Below, piece by piece: positions 25,840 through 38,471 of a DNA stretch of 64,000 bases (positions are counted from its first letter, which is position 1; each line of letters starts with the position of its first letter). Both the position numbers and the translations under genes were made by a program. The notes under the pieces are model-generated. The model worked only from the letters and a program-made list of their open reading frames with translations, did not search any database and was not told the origin of the DNA. This DNA comes from JAGVSZ01 sp019137045 (GTDB lineage: Bacteria; Pseudomonadota; Gammaproteobacteria; Burkholderiales; SG8-39). The stretch covers positions 1-64,000 of the forward strand of contig JAXMFT010000004.1 in NCBI GenBank assembly GCA_046347635.1. The letters run 5' to 3'.

Positions 25840-26949
25840 ATGGAGCGCTCTAATTCCAGTGCGCGCACGACCGTGCTGCTCTCGCCGGGGATCAATCTCG
25901 CGCGCGCCCTGGAGGCGCGCGGGGTGGACGCGGACGCCCTGCTGCGCCAGGCGGGCATCGACCCCGCGCTCTTCCGCACGCCCGAGGCGCGCATTCGCGC
26001 CGACGCCAGCCAGCGCGTGTTCGAGCTCGCCGAGCGCGCGACCGCGGACCCGTGCATCGGGCTCGCGATCGGGCAGCAGGTGCGGGGCGTCGCGCTGCAC
26101 GCGGTCGGCTACGCCTGGCTCGCGAGCGCGACGCTCTTCGACGCGATGGCGCGGCTCGCCCGCTCCACGCGCGTGCTCGCCGACGTGTGGCGCGGCGAGC
26201 TCCGGGAGGAGCCCGCCGGCCTGCGCTTCGTCGTGAGCTACATCGGCGGACGGCCCCTGCGGCCCCTGTCGCGGCCGGACGCGATCCTGGCGGGCATCGT
26301 CAAGCTCTGTCGCGTCACCTACGGCGATGCGTTCGCCCCGCTCGAGGTGACGGTCGAGCGCGCGCGGCCCGAGTGCGCGCTGGCGTTCGAGGAGTGGTTC
26401 CGCGCGCCGATCGTCTGGGGCGCGGCCAGCCCGAGCCTCCTCTGCCGGCGCGAGGATCTCGCGCACCCGCTCGCCACGGCCAACCCCGGCGTCGCGGTCG
26501 CGAGCGACAACCTGGTCGCGGACTATCTCGCCCGGCTCGACCGCGCGGACGTCGTGGCGCAGGTCAAGCGCGCGCTGCTCGCCCGTTTCCCGTCCGGCAC
26601 ACCGGCGCAGGGCGCGGTCGCGCGCGACGTCTGCGTCAGCCCGCGCACCCTGCACCGGCGGCTCGCCGAGGCCGGCACGTCGTTCGAGCGGCTGCTGGAC
26701 GAGACGCGCAAGGACCTCGCGGTCGAGTACGCCCGCCGCACCGACTACGCGGTCGGCGAGATCGCCTATCTGCTCGGCTTCGCCGAGCCCTCGAGCTTCA
26801 ACCGGGCGTTCCGCCGCTGGACCGGGAAGTCGCCGAGCGAGTTCCGGCGCGTGGAGGCGAGCGCGGGCGGGCCGACCGAGGCGCGGCCCGGAGCCGAGCC
26901 CGTTCCGAGGCGCGATGAAGCCGACCGATCTCCGCCGAGCGCGCGTTGA
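25840..26949 (+). CDS. AraC-family transcriptional regulator
   Basis: The 369-residue protein has the N-terminal arabinose-binding-type domain found in OruR-like regulators (LSPGINLARALEARGVDADALLRQAGID) and a C-terminal AraC DNA-binding domain with two helix-turn-helices, the second being the well-conserved YAVGEIAYLLGFAEPSSFNRAFRRWTG. Its effector is unknown. It diverges from the 300-residue hypothetical gene, with 86 nt between them. Its last 35 bases overlap the next gene, a secreted protein. Confidence 0.9.
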   Translation: MERSNSSARTTVLLSPGINLARALEARGVDADALLRQAGIDPALFRTPEARIRADASQRVFELAERATADPCIGLAIGQQVRGVALHAVGYAWLASATLFDAMARLARSTRVLADVWRGELREEPAGLRFVVSYIGGRPLRPLSRPDAILAGIVKLCRVTYGDAFAPLEVTVERARPECALAFEEWFRAPIVWGAASPSLLCRREDLAHPLATANPGVAVASDNLVADYLARLDRADVVAQVKRALLARFPSGTPAQGAVARDVCVSPRTLHRRLAEAGTSFERLLDETRKDLAVEYARRTDYAVGEIAYLLGFAEPSSFNRAFRRWTGKSPSEFRRVEASAGGPTEARPGAEPVPRRDEADRSPPSAR

Positions 26950-27520
26950 ACGGACGGAGCGCCGCCTGATCGCGAGCCTGCGCTCGCTCGCGGGCGCGAC
27001 CGTGCTCTGCGCGGCGCTGGGCGTCATGCTGGCGCCGCCGGCGAGCGCCCAGAAGGCGACCGTCGCGAAAGTCGCGCGCATCACCGCGCGGGTCGAGACG
27101 CTCGACCGCGCGGCGCGCACCGTGACCGTGCACCTGGCGCGGGGCCCGATGACGTTTGCGGCCGGCCCGGAGGTGCGCGGGTTCGATCAGGTGCGCACGG
27201 GCGACCTGATCGTGGTGCGCTACCTCGAACCCGTGCTGATCGAGGTCCGGAAGAGCGGCACGCCCGCGCGGGGGCGCGGCGAGCCCGCCGCGGGGGACGG
27301 GCCGCGACACTTGACGGTGACGGCCGACGTGATCGGGAAGGACCCGGCGAAGCGCACCGTCACGCTGCGCTGGGCGCAGCAGACCGTCGAGCTGCGGGCG
27401 CGGGGCGCCGGTCAGCTGAAGGCGCTCGCAGTCGGCGACCGGGTGGAGGCGACCTACAGCGAAGCGGCGGCGATCTCGATCGAGCTCGCGGTCTCGCGGC
27501 CGAGCCACGCGACGAAGTAG
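26915..27520 (+). CDS. Secreted protein with two repeated beta domains
   Basis: The 201-residue product has a long, charged n-region and a signal peptide ending in PPASAQ near residue 46. The mature part holds two similar domains of about 65 residues: the first reads VETLDRAARTVTVHLARG...RTGDLIVVRY and the second VIGKDPAKRTVTLRWAQQ...AVGDRVEATY. Each looks like a small beta barrel. Function is unknown. The start overlaps the araC-like gene by 35 nt, so the two are probably co-expressed. Confidence 0.7.
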   Translation: MKPTDLRRARVERTERRLIASLRSLAGATVLCAALGVMLAPPASAQKATVAKVARITARVETLDRAARTVTVHLARGPMTFAAGPEVRGFDQVRTGDLIVVRYLEPVLIEVRKSGTPARGRGEPAAGDGPRHLTVTADVIGKDPAKRTVTLRWAQQTVELRARGAGQLKALAVGDRVEATYSEAAAISIELAVSRPSHATK

Positions 27521-27610
27521 CGCGCCGCGGCGCGCGCGCGGTAGACTGCCGCCGGCGTTCGGGCGGTCGAGGCCCGGGCCCACTCGTCGTGCGTGTCCCG
27601 GAGGTCGCAA

Positions 27611-28201
27611 ATGGCTATCGAGAACGTGTTGAACGAACGCATTTCGACGGTGCTGTCGCGCAGCTGGTGGCTGCTGCTCCTGAAAGGGATCATCGCGATC
27701 CTCTTCGGCATCCTCACCTACTTTCAGCCGGGCCTGTCGCTCGCGACGCTGGTGCTGCTGTTCGGCGCGTTTGCGCTCGCAGATGGCGCGATCGGCGTGT
27801 GGCAGGCGCTCGGCGCCCGCAAGGACCGCGAGAACTGGTGGGTGCTCCTGCTCGGCGGGCTGCTCGGCATCGGCGTCGGCGTGCTGACGCTCTTCCACCC
27901 CGGCGTCACCGCGCTCGCGCTGTTGTTCTACATCGCGATCTGGGCGGTCGCCACCGGCGTGCTCGAGATCGTCGCGGCGATCCGCCTGCGCAAGGAGATC
28001 GAGGGCGAATGGCTGCTCGGCCTCGCGGGGCTCGCGTCGGTGGCGTTCGGCGTGCTGCTGGTCCTGCAGCCCGCGGCAGGTGCGCTCGCGGTGCTGTGGC
28101 TGATCGCCGCCTATGCCATCGTCTTCGGCGCGCTCCTCGTCGTGCTCGCTTTCAGGGCGCGCGGGTTCGCGCGCCGGCTGGAAGGGCGTCGCGCGGTCTA
28201 G
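27611..28201 (+). CDS. HdeD-family (DUF308) membrane protein
   Basis: The 196-residue protein has six predicted membrane segments arranged as three similar hairpins, beginning SRSWWLLLLKGIIAILFGILTYFQPG, the hallmark of the HdeD/DUF308 family. HdeD in E. coli is linked to acid resistance, but the family role is not defined. The start at 27611 was chosen because GAGG lies 9 nt before it; an upstream in-frame start adds six residues. Confidence 0.85.
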   Translation: MAIENVLNERISTVLSRSWWLLLLKGIIAILFGILTYFQPGLSLATLVLLFGAFALADGAIGVWQALGARKDRENWWVLLLGGLLGIGVGVLTLFHPGVTALALLFYIAIWAVATGVLEIVAAIRLRKEIEGEWLLGLAGLASVAFGVLLVLQPAAGALAVLWLIAAYAIVFGALLVVLAFRARGFARRLEGRRAV

Positions 28202-28284
28202 CGCCGAGCGCCGGCGCGCTGCGCCGCCGGGACGAGGCCGCGCGCGGATGGTGCTAAGCTTGCCGCGCAACCGGCCGATCGTCG

Positions 28285-28507
28285 CGATGGGAGAGCGCGC
28301 CGGCGCGGAGGACCCGCACCGGCGCCGCCGAAGGCGCAAACGCCCGTGAACCGCTCAGGCTGAACACCATCGACGGCGGGCCGCTCTGGAGAGCGTCTGC
28401 GTCCGGCATGCGCCGGAGCGCGGGCCACCGAAGGGGCACGCGGGACGCCGCGCGCGGGATGCGCGCGGCGTTTCGTAATCTCTCAGGTACCGAGGACAGA
28501 GGGGGCG
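28285..28507 (+). promoter_or_regulatory. Tandem glycine riboswitch upstream of gcvTHP
   Basis: Two consecutive glycine aptamers are visible. The first is closed by CGATGG (28285-28290) with CCATCG (28367-28372) and contains GGAGAG, CCGCCGAAGG, GCAAACG and CGCTCAGGC. The second contains CTCTGGAGAG, CCACCGAAGG, AATCTCTCAGGT and GGACAGAGG. A TAAGCT hexamer at 28254-28259 could be the -10 of the promoter. Glycine binding is known to turn on the glycine cleavage operon in this arrangement. This accounts for the 351-nt gap between the HdeD gene and gcvT. Confidence 0.93.
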
Positions 28508-28552
28508 AGGCGCACGGCGCTTCGCCCTTTTCGTTTGCGGACGGGAGGTGCG

Positions 28553-29658
<1,106 letters not shown>

Positions 29659-29662
<4 letters not shown>

Positions 29663-30044
29663 TCAAGGCGCCGCCGGAACTCAGGTACACGAAGACGCAC
29701 GAATGGGTTCGCCCCGAGCCCGACGGGACGCTCGCGGTCGGCATCACCGACTTCGCGCAGGAGGCGCTCGGCGACATCGTGTTCGTCGAGTTTCCGCAGG
29801 TCGGGGCGCGCGTGAGCGCGGGCGACGCGGTCGGCGTGGTCGAGTCGGTGAAAGCCGCCTCCGACATCTATGCGCCGGTCGCGGGCGAGGTCGTCGCGGT
29901 GAACGACGCGATTCCCGGGCACTGGGAGCGCATCAACGCGGACGCGTTCGCGGCCTGGCTGTACCGCCTGAAGCCCGCGAATCCGGGCGATCTCGCCGCG
30001 CTCCTGGATGCCTCCGCCTACGCGGCCGGCGCCGGGGCGGCGCA

Positions 30045-30048
<4 letters not shown>
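29659..30048 (+). CDS. gcvH: Glycine cleavage system H protein
   Basis: GcvH is the lipoyl carrier of the glycine cleavage complex. The 129-residue protein is a single lipoyl domain with the lipoylated Lys65 in VVESVKAASD, preceded by the conserved THEWV and GITDFAQEALGDIVFVE. Start and stop codons overlap those of gcvT and gcvP by four bases each, giving tightly coupled translation. Confidence 0.97.
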
Positions 30049-32945
<2,897 letters not shown>

Positions 32946-33021
32946 TCATCCAGATCAAGGATTCGGTCGCGCAACAACGGTAAGATCCGCCGCTCGTTTC
33001 CCTACCCTCGCGAGCACCCCC

Positions 33022-34614
<1,593 letters not shown>

Positions 34615-34637
34615 GCGGCCCGCTGTGCCGGGAACAA

Positions 34638-34665
34638 CGCCCGCCTCGTGCGGGCGTTTTTCTTT
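34638..34665 (+). terminator. Rho-independent terminator after aceB
   Basis: A perfect 7-bp stem CGCCCGC (34638-34644) with GCGGGCG (34650-34656) is followed by TTTTTCTTT, 23 nt past the aceB stop. Confidence 0.9.
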
Positions 34666-34760
34666 GTGCGCCCGGCGAGGCGCCCGATGCCCTGCGTGAC
34701 ACCGGGCTCGCCGAGTTCCGCCGTCGACTCGGTCGACATGGTTCTCGCCCGTTGCCCCAC

Positions 34761-35129
34761 TCAGAACGAGAACGCCTGCCGGTCTTGCGCGGCGCCGAGC
34801 ACCGCCGCCGCCCCCATCCACTCGGCGCCGGGCAGGATGTTCGCGTCGGTGACGCCGTGCGTCTTGCCGCACGGCGGGCAGACGCCGATCTTGCCGCCGT
34901 TCTCGGCGAACGTCTTGAGCAGGTCCGCGACCGGCGGGAAGCTCTTTGCGACGAGCGTGTCGGCCGCCCCCCGTCTGCCGAGGTTCGCGCCGTCGACCGT
35001 GAGCCAGAGCAGCACGTCCCCGCCCGCGGCGAGCGCGTTGTTGGCGAGTACGAGCGGTGTCGCGACGCGGTCGGGATCGCCGTCGAAGTGCGTCACGGTG
35101 AACAGGTATTTCGTCTGCCTGGTGGTCAT
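34761..35129 (-). CDS. DsrE-family protein with CPPC motif
   Basis: The 122-residue protein has the DsrE/DsrF-like alpha/beta fold: KYLFTVTHFDGDPDRVATPLVLANNALAAGG at the N-terminus split by a conserved loop, and GVCPPCGKTHGV at about residues 88-99, equivalent to the CGPCxKxRG site of this subfamily. Related proteins are sulfur carriers or thiol proteins. It is the third gene of the leftward DUF2917-methyltransferase-DsrE set that starts from the ECF-type promoter at 36483-36508. The vicinal cysteines suggest sulfur, persulfide or metalloid handling; this is inference. Confidence 0.82.
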   Translation of the reverse strand: MTTRQTKYLFTVTHFDGDPDRVATPLVLANNALAAGGDVLLWLTVDGANLGRRGAADTLVAKSFPPVADLLKTFAENGGKIGVCPPCGKTHGVTDANILPGAEWMGAAAVLGAAQDRQAFSF

Positions 35130-35194
35130 CGTCTGAGTTCTCCTGGGTGACTGGGGAGGCGCCCGGCGCGTGCTTGCGCCCGGCAGGTTGCGAA

Positions 35195-35983
35195 CTACTC
35201 TTTGACCGCCAGAATCGAGACGCTCTTGACGCCGTACTTCTTCGTTGCGCCCCGGGCGCTGTCCGAGATGAAGCGGTAAGCCGGGTTGTCCTTCACGCGC
35301 CGCACGCGCAGACCGGCAGCCTCGATTGCGGCGACGTAGGCGTCGCCCTGCATCGCGCCGCCGATGCACGCGGCCCACAGCGTCGCGTTGCACGTGATGC
35401 CTTCCGGCAACTGCACCTCGGTGACGATGTCGGAGAGCGCGAGCCGACCGCCGCGCGCGAGCAGGCGCGCGGCCTCGCGAAACACCTTGTCCTTCTCGGG
35501 CGCGAGATTGACCACCCCGTTGCTGATCACCGCGTTGCAGCTCGCGTCCGCGAGCCCGGTCGATTCGATGTAGCCCTTCCGGTATTCGACGTGCTCGAAG
35601 CCGGCCGCCGTGCGCAGGCGCTCGGCCTTGGCGAGCTGCTCGTCGGTCATGTCGACGCCGATCACGCGTCCGCCCCGGCCCACCATGAGCGCGGCGACGA
35701 ACGTGTCCATCCCCGATCCGCTGCCCAGATCGACGGCTGTCTCGCCGGGCGCGAGCGCCGCGAGATCGAAGTAATACCCGACGCCGGCGAACGAGTCGAT
35801 CGCCTGCGCTGGAATCGCGTCGAGGTCGGCGGGCGCGTAGCCGAGCCGCTCGGCCAGCGCGCGGCCCATCTCGAAGTGGAATTGCCCGTGCGGATGCAGC
35901 GCGACGTCGCGGTACATCGCCTTTACCTTCTCTTCCAGCGTGGCGACGTCGACGCGCTTCGGGCTCGGTGTAGTCGCGGTCAT
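35195..35983 (-). CDS. SAM-dependent methyltransferase, ArsM-related (paralogue 1)
   Basis: The 262-residue protein has a class I methyltransferase domain with the SAM loop AVDLGSGSGMDTFVAAL and a post-I acidic strand VIGVDMTDEQ. The N-terminal 60 residues (MYRDVALHPHGQFHFEMGR ... SFAGVGYYF) are a separate conserved extension shared with the protein at 37644. It resembles arsenite methyltransferases in VISNGVVNLAPEK and CIGGAMQ, but the cysteine expected in SNCV is glycine, so arsenite may not be the substrate. The ATG at 35983 was chosen because the shared family N-terminus starts there. It lies between the DUF2917 and DsrE genes. Confidence 0.85.
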   Translation of the reverse strand: MTATTPSPKRVDVATLEEKVKAMYRDVALHPHGQFHFEMGRALAERLGYAPADLDAIPAQAIDSFAGVGYYFDLAALAPGETAVDLGSGSGMDTFVAALMVGRGGRVIGVDMTDEQLAKAERLRTAAGFEHVEYRKGYIESTGLADASCNAVISNGVVNLAPEKDKVFREAARLLARGGRLALSDIVTEVQLPEGITCNATLWAACIGGAMQGDAYVAAIEAAGLRVRRVKDNPAYRFISDSARGATKKYGVKSVSILAVKE

Positions 35984-36039
35984 GGTAGGGATCTCCTTGC
36001 TGTCGATGGCCTGCGTGCCTTCGCTCGAGGCGCACGCGG

Positions 36040-36426
36040 CTAGGGAACGATCGTGATCGGTTCGAGCCCCGGTGATGGGCGCTCGTCGCCGGGCTGCGGC
36101 AGCTCGATTTCGATCTCGCTGCGCCCGACGGCGTGCACGACGAGCCACCCGCTGCGGCGGGCGGCGAGGCTTTCCCCCGCGCGCGCGAGGCAGCACTCGC
36201 CATCGCCCGGCTGACTACCCCATATCGACCCGCTGCGGACGCGAACGATCAACCCCGGCTCCGCGGCGATCGTCAGCGGATCGTGCTCGACGAGCGAGAA
36301 GCGGTGGCCGATCCGGGTGCGGGGGAGCAGCGAGCCGTCCGAACTGCGAGCATCGCCGCCCCGGGGTGCGCACGCGTTCACGCACGGCGGCTCTGCGACC
36401 GGAACGCGAGCGATGGTGACGCTCAT
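36040..36426 (-). CDS. DUF2917-domain protein
   Basis: The 128-residue protein carries a DUF2917 domain, a small beta-rich fold: PLTIAAEPGLIVRVRSGSIWGSQPGDGECCLARAGESL and GWLVVHAVG. Start MSVTIARVPVAEPPCVNAC at 36426 follows the ECF-type promoter by about 57 nt; an upstream in-frame frame would overlap that promoter and is rejected. Function is unknown; DUF2917 resembles cupin-like sensor or binding folds. Cysteines at both ends (C18, C22 region and an adjacent CC pair) are notable beside thiol-related neighbours. Confidence 0.75.
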   Translation of the reverse strand: MSVTIARVPVAEPPCVNACAPRGGDARSSDGSLLPRTRIGHRFSLVEHDPLTIAAEPGLIVRVRSGSIWGSQPGDGECCLARAGESLAARRSGWLVVHAVGRSEIEIELPQPGDERPSPGLEPITIVP

Positions 36427-36482
36427 GATCGACGCCTCCTGGCAGCGGGCGCGTTCTCGCTCGGCTGCGCCCTTTCGGCTCA

Positions 36483-36508
36483 GGACGCGGGCGCAGTCGA
36501 AGTGGTTC
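36483..36508 (-). promoter_or_regulatory. ECF-sigma-type promoter, leftward
   Basis: On the minus strand the sequence is GGAACC (36508-36503), 16 nt, CGTC (36486-36483). This is the classic -35/-10 pattern of ECF (RpoE-like) sigma factors and is identical in elements and spacing to the rightward promoter at 36656-36681. It lies upstream of the DUF2917-methyltransferase-DsrE genes. Confidence 0.8.
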
Positions 36509-36655
36509 CAGCGCATTGGCGCGGCGCGCGCGGACGGACCCGGTTCGTCCCAACCCGCGGCGTCCGCCTCCACGGGATCTTGCGATGCAGCATCGGTCGC
36601 GAGACCGCGCAGACTGGATGGGGGTCAGGGCCGGCGCCCGAGACGGGCGATGACT

Positions 36656-36681
36656 GGAACCGTTTCGAGGGATGCTGCGTC
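36656..36681 (+). promoter_or_regulatory. ECF-sigma-type promoter, rightward (autoregulatory)
   Basis: GGAACC at 36656-36661, a 16-nt spacer and CGTC at 36678-36681 form an ECF promoter whose expected start lies about 12 nt before the sigma factor ATG at 36700. The ribosome-binding site GGAGGG follows at 36691-36696. It implies that the sigma factor drives its own gene. Confidence 0.82.
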
Positions 36682-36699
36682 CTCGAACGAGGAGGGCGG

Positions 36700-37377
36700 A
36701 TGGCGGTTTCGAGAGAAGTCTTCGAGGCGCGCGTGCTCGCGCTCCTGGGGTCGCTCCAGGGCGTCGCGCGCCGGCTGACCCGCAACGATGCCGATGCCGA
36801 GGACCTCGTCGCGGAAACGGTGGAGCGCGCCTGGCGGGCGCGCGATGCGCTGGAGAGCGAGGAAGCGTTCCGCGCGTGGATCTTCCGGATTCTCGACAAC
36901 GCGTTCATCAGCGGCCTGCGGCGCGCCGGCGCGCGGCCGCAGCTGGAATCGATCGAGCGCGCGGACGAAGACGCGGAGGACGGGAGCTTCTCGCTCTTCG
37001 AGCGACTGCACCAGCCGTTCCTGCTGTGGTTCAGCAATCCCGAGCAAGAGTTTCTGGACAAGCTCCTGCGCGAGGATCTCGACCGCGCCCTCGCCGCACT
37101 GCCCGACCGCTATCGCGTGGTGGTGATCCTCGCCGATCTCGAGGAGTTCAGCTATGCGGAGATCGCGGCGACGCTGGAGATTCCGCTCGGCACCGTGCGC
37201 TCGCGGCTCGCCCGTGCGCGCGGCGCGCTGCAGAAGGTGCTCTGGCAGCAGGCGCAGGCCTACGGCCTCACGGGCACGGGGGCGCCGGCCGGCCATGGCG
37301 GCGAACTTGAATCCGTCCCGCAGCGGGCGGGCCCGGCGGCCCGGAGCGCGTGCGGCAACGAAGGCAGGGAGCAATGA
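36700..37377 (+). CDS. ECF-family RNA polymerase sigma factor
   Basis: The 225-residue protein has region 2 (ARRLTRNDADAEDLVAETVERAW, FRAWIFRILDNAFISGLRR) and region 4 (LDRALAALPDRYRVVVILADLEEFSYAEIAATLEIPLGTVRSRLARAR, shown here in part), with an unusual acidic linker (ERADEDAEDGS) and about 40 extra C-terminal residues. The ATG at 36700 follows GGAGGG. Its stop overlaps the anti-sigma gene (ATGA), so the two are made together. It most likely recognises the two GGAACC-N16-CGTC promoters in front of it and of the divergent operon. Confidence 0.92.
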   Translation: MAVSREVFEARVLALLGSLQGVARRLTRNDADAEDLVAETVERAWRARDALESEEAFRAWIFRILDNAFISGLRRAGARPQLESIERADEDAEDGSFSLFERLHQPFLLWFSNPEQEFLDKLLREDLDRALAALPDRYRVVVILADLEEFSYAEIAATLEIPLGTVRSRLARARGALQKVLWQQAQAYGLTGTGAPAGHGGELESVPQRAGPAARSACGNEGREQ

Positions 37378-37610
37378 CCAAACAGCAGATCGACTGCGAG
37401 CTGGCGCTGAAGCAGATCTTCGAGTACGTCGACCACGAGCTCGGCGAGCACGAGCACGCGTGGCTGGAGCAGCACCTGCGAACCTGCAAGAGCTGCTTCT
37501 CGCGCATGGAGTTCGAGCGGCGGCTCAAGGAGAAGGTGGGCGCGCTGCGCGAAGACGAGCTGGCGTCGCCGCTCGGCGAGCGCATCAAGAGCCTGCTCAA
37601 GAGCTTCTAG
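37374..37610 (+). CDS. Zinc-finger (ZAS-type) anti-sigma factor
   Basis: The 78-residue protein has the anti-sigma zinc motif H-x3-C-x2-C in EQHLRTCKSCFSR, with an upstream histidine-rich helix EYVDHELGEHEHAW. Soluble ZAS factors such as RsrA hold their sigma factor until the zinc-thiolate centre is oxidised or replaced by another metal. There is no membrane segment, so the signal is cytoplasmic. It is co-translated with the sigma factor and followed after 33 nt by the second methyltransferase. Confidence 0.88.
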   Translation: MTKQQIDCELALKQIFEYVDHELGEHEHAWLEQHLRTCKSCFSRMEFERRLKEKVGALREDELASPLGERIKSLLKSF

Positions 37611-37643
37611 GCGCCCCGGCATGGACCTCACCAGGAGGAGAAC

Positions 37644-38423
37644 ATGGTCGCGATCTTCAGCGACAAGCGGGAGTTCATCTTCAAGGCGGTGGCCGACATG
37701 TACACCGACGTCGCCACCCACCCGGAGAAGACGTTCCACTTCCCGACCGGCCGGCTCGCCTGCCTGTTCGTGGGCTATCCCGGTCACCAGCTCGACCTCG
37801 TCCCGGCCACGGCGCCGGAGTCGTTCGCGGGTGTCGGCTATCCGTTCGCCGCCAACGCGATCCGCGCGGGCGACGTCGTTCTCGACCTCGGCTCCGGTTC
37901 GGGCACCGACACCCTGATCGCGGCCGCGCTCACCGGCCCCGGCGGCAGGGTGTACGGCCTGGACATGACCCAGGCCATGCTGGACAAGCTGCGCCGCAAC
38001 GTCGCCGCGATGGGTGCGAGGAACGTCGAGCCGCTTGCGGGCAACGCCGAGGAGATCCCGCTGCCGGACGCTTCGATCGACGTCGTCACCAGCAACGGCG
38101 TGCTCAACCTCGTGCCGGACAAGCCGCGCGCGTTCGCCGAGCTCGCGCGCGTGCTCAGGCCCGGCGGGCGCCTTCAGATCTCCGACATTGCGCTCGCCAG
38201 GCCCGTTTCCGAGAAGTCGCGCGCCGATCCGAAGCTCTGGGCGGAGTGCGTCGTGGGGGCGGTCGTGGAGGACGACTACGTGGCGCAGCTCGGCGCCGCA
38301 GGGCTCGACGTCGAGGTGATCGGCCGACTCGATTACTTCGCTGGCAGCGTCAATCCGGACACGCGGCGCGTTGCGCACGCGTTCGGTGCGCACACCATCG
38401 TGTTGCGCGGGGTCAGGGTGTAG
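37644..38423 (+). CDS. SAM-dependent methyltransferase, ArsM-related (paralogue 2)
   Basis: The 259-residue protein follows AGGAGGAG. It is a paralogue of the leftward methyltransferase: the N-terminal MYTDVATHPEKTFHFPTGR ... SFAGVGYPF extension is the same, followed by the SAM loop VLDLGSGSGTDTLIAAAL. VTSNGVLNLVPDK again has glycine where arsenite methyltransferases have cysteine, while CVVGAV keeps a second conserved cysteine. One copy on each arm of a divergent ECF regulon suggests two related substrates or a heteromer. Substrate unknown. Confidence 0.87.
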   Translation: MVAIFSDKREFIFKAVADMYTDVATHPEKTFHFPTGRLACLFVGYPGHQLDLVPATAPESFAGVGYPFAANAIRAGDVVLDLGSGSGTDTLIAAALTGPGGRVYGLDMTQAMLDKLRRNVAAMGARNVEPLAGNAEEIPLPDASIDVVTSNGVLNLVPDKPRAFAELARVLRPGGRLQISDIALARPVSEKSRADPKLWAECVVGAVVEDDYVAQLGAAGLDVEVIGRLDYFAGSVNPDTRRVAHAFGAHTIVLRGVRV

Positions 38424-38471
38424 ACAGGCGCATCCCGGCGGCCGCGGGCGTCCGGCCGCGGGACCGGCCGA

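Noticed and set aside
32946..33021. Promoter for aceB (TAAGAT at 32981)
   Set aside because: No acceptable -35 lies 16-18 nt upstream; aceB may be read from gcvTHP or from a weak promoter that I cannot support.
35195..35983. Calling the methyltransferase an arsenite methyltransferase (arsM)
   Set aside because: The SNCV cysteine is glycine here, there are no arsenic genes nearby, and the N-terminal extension differs from ArsM.
38424..38471. GC-rich hairpin between methyltransferase 2 and the Nudix fusion gene
   Set aside because: The stem can be drawn, but there is no T-run on either strand, so I do not call a terminator.
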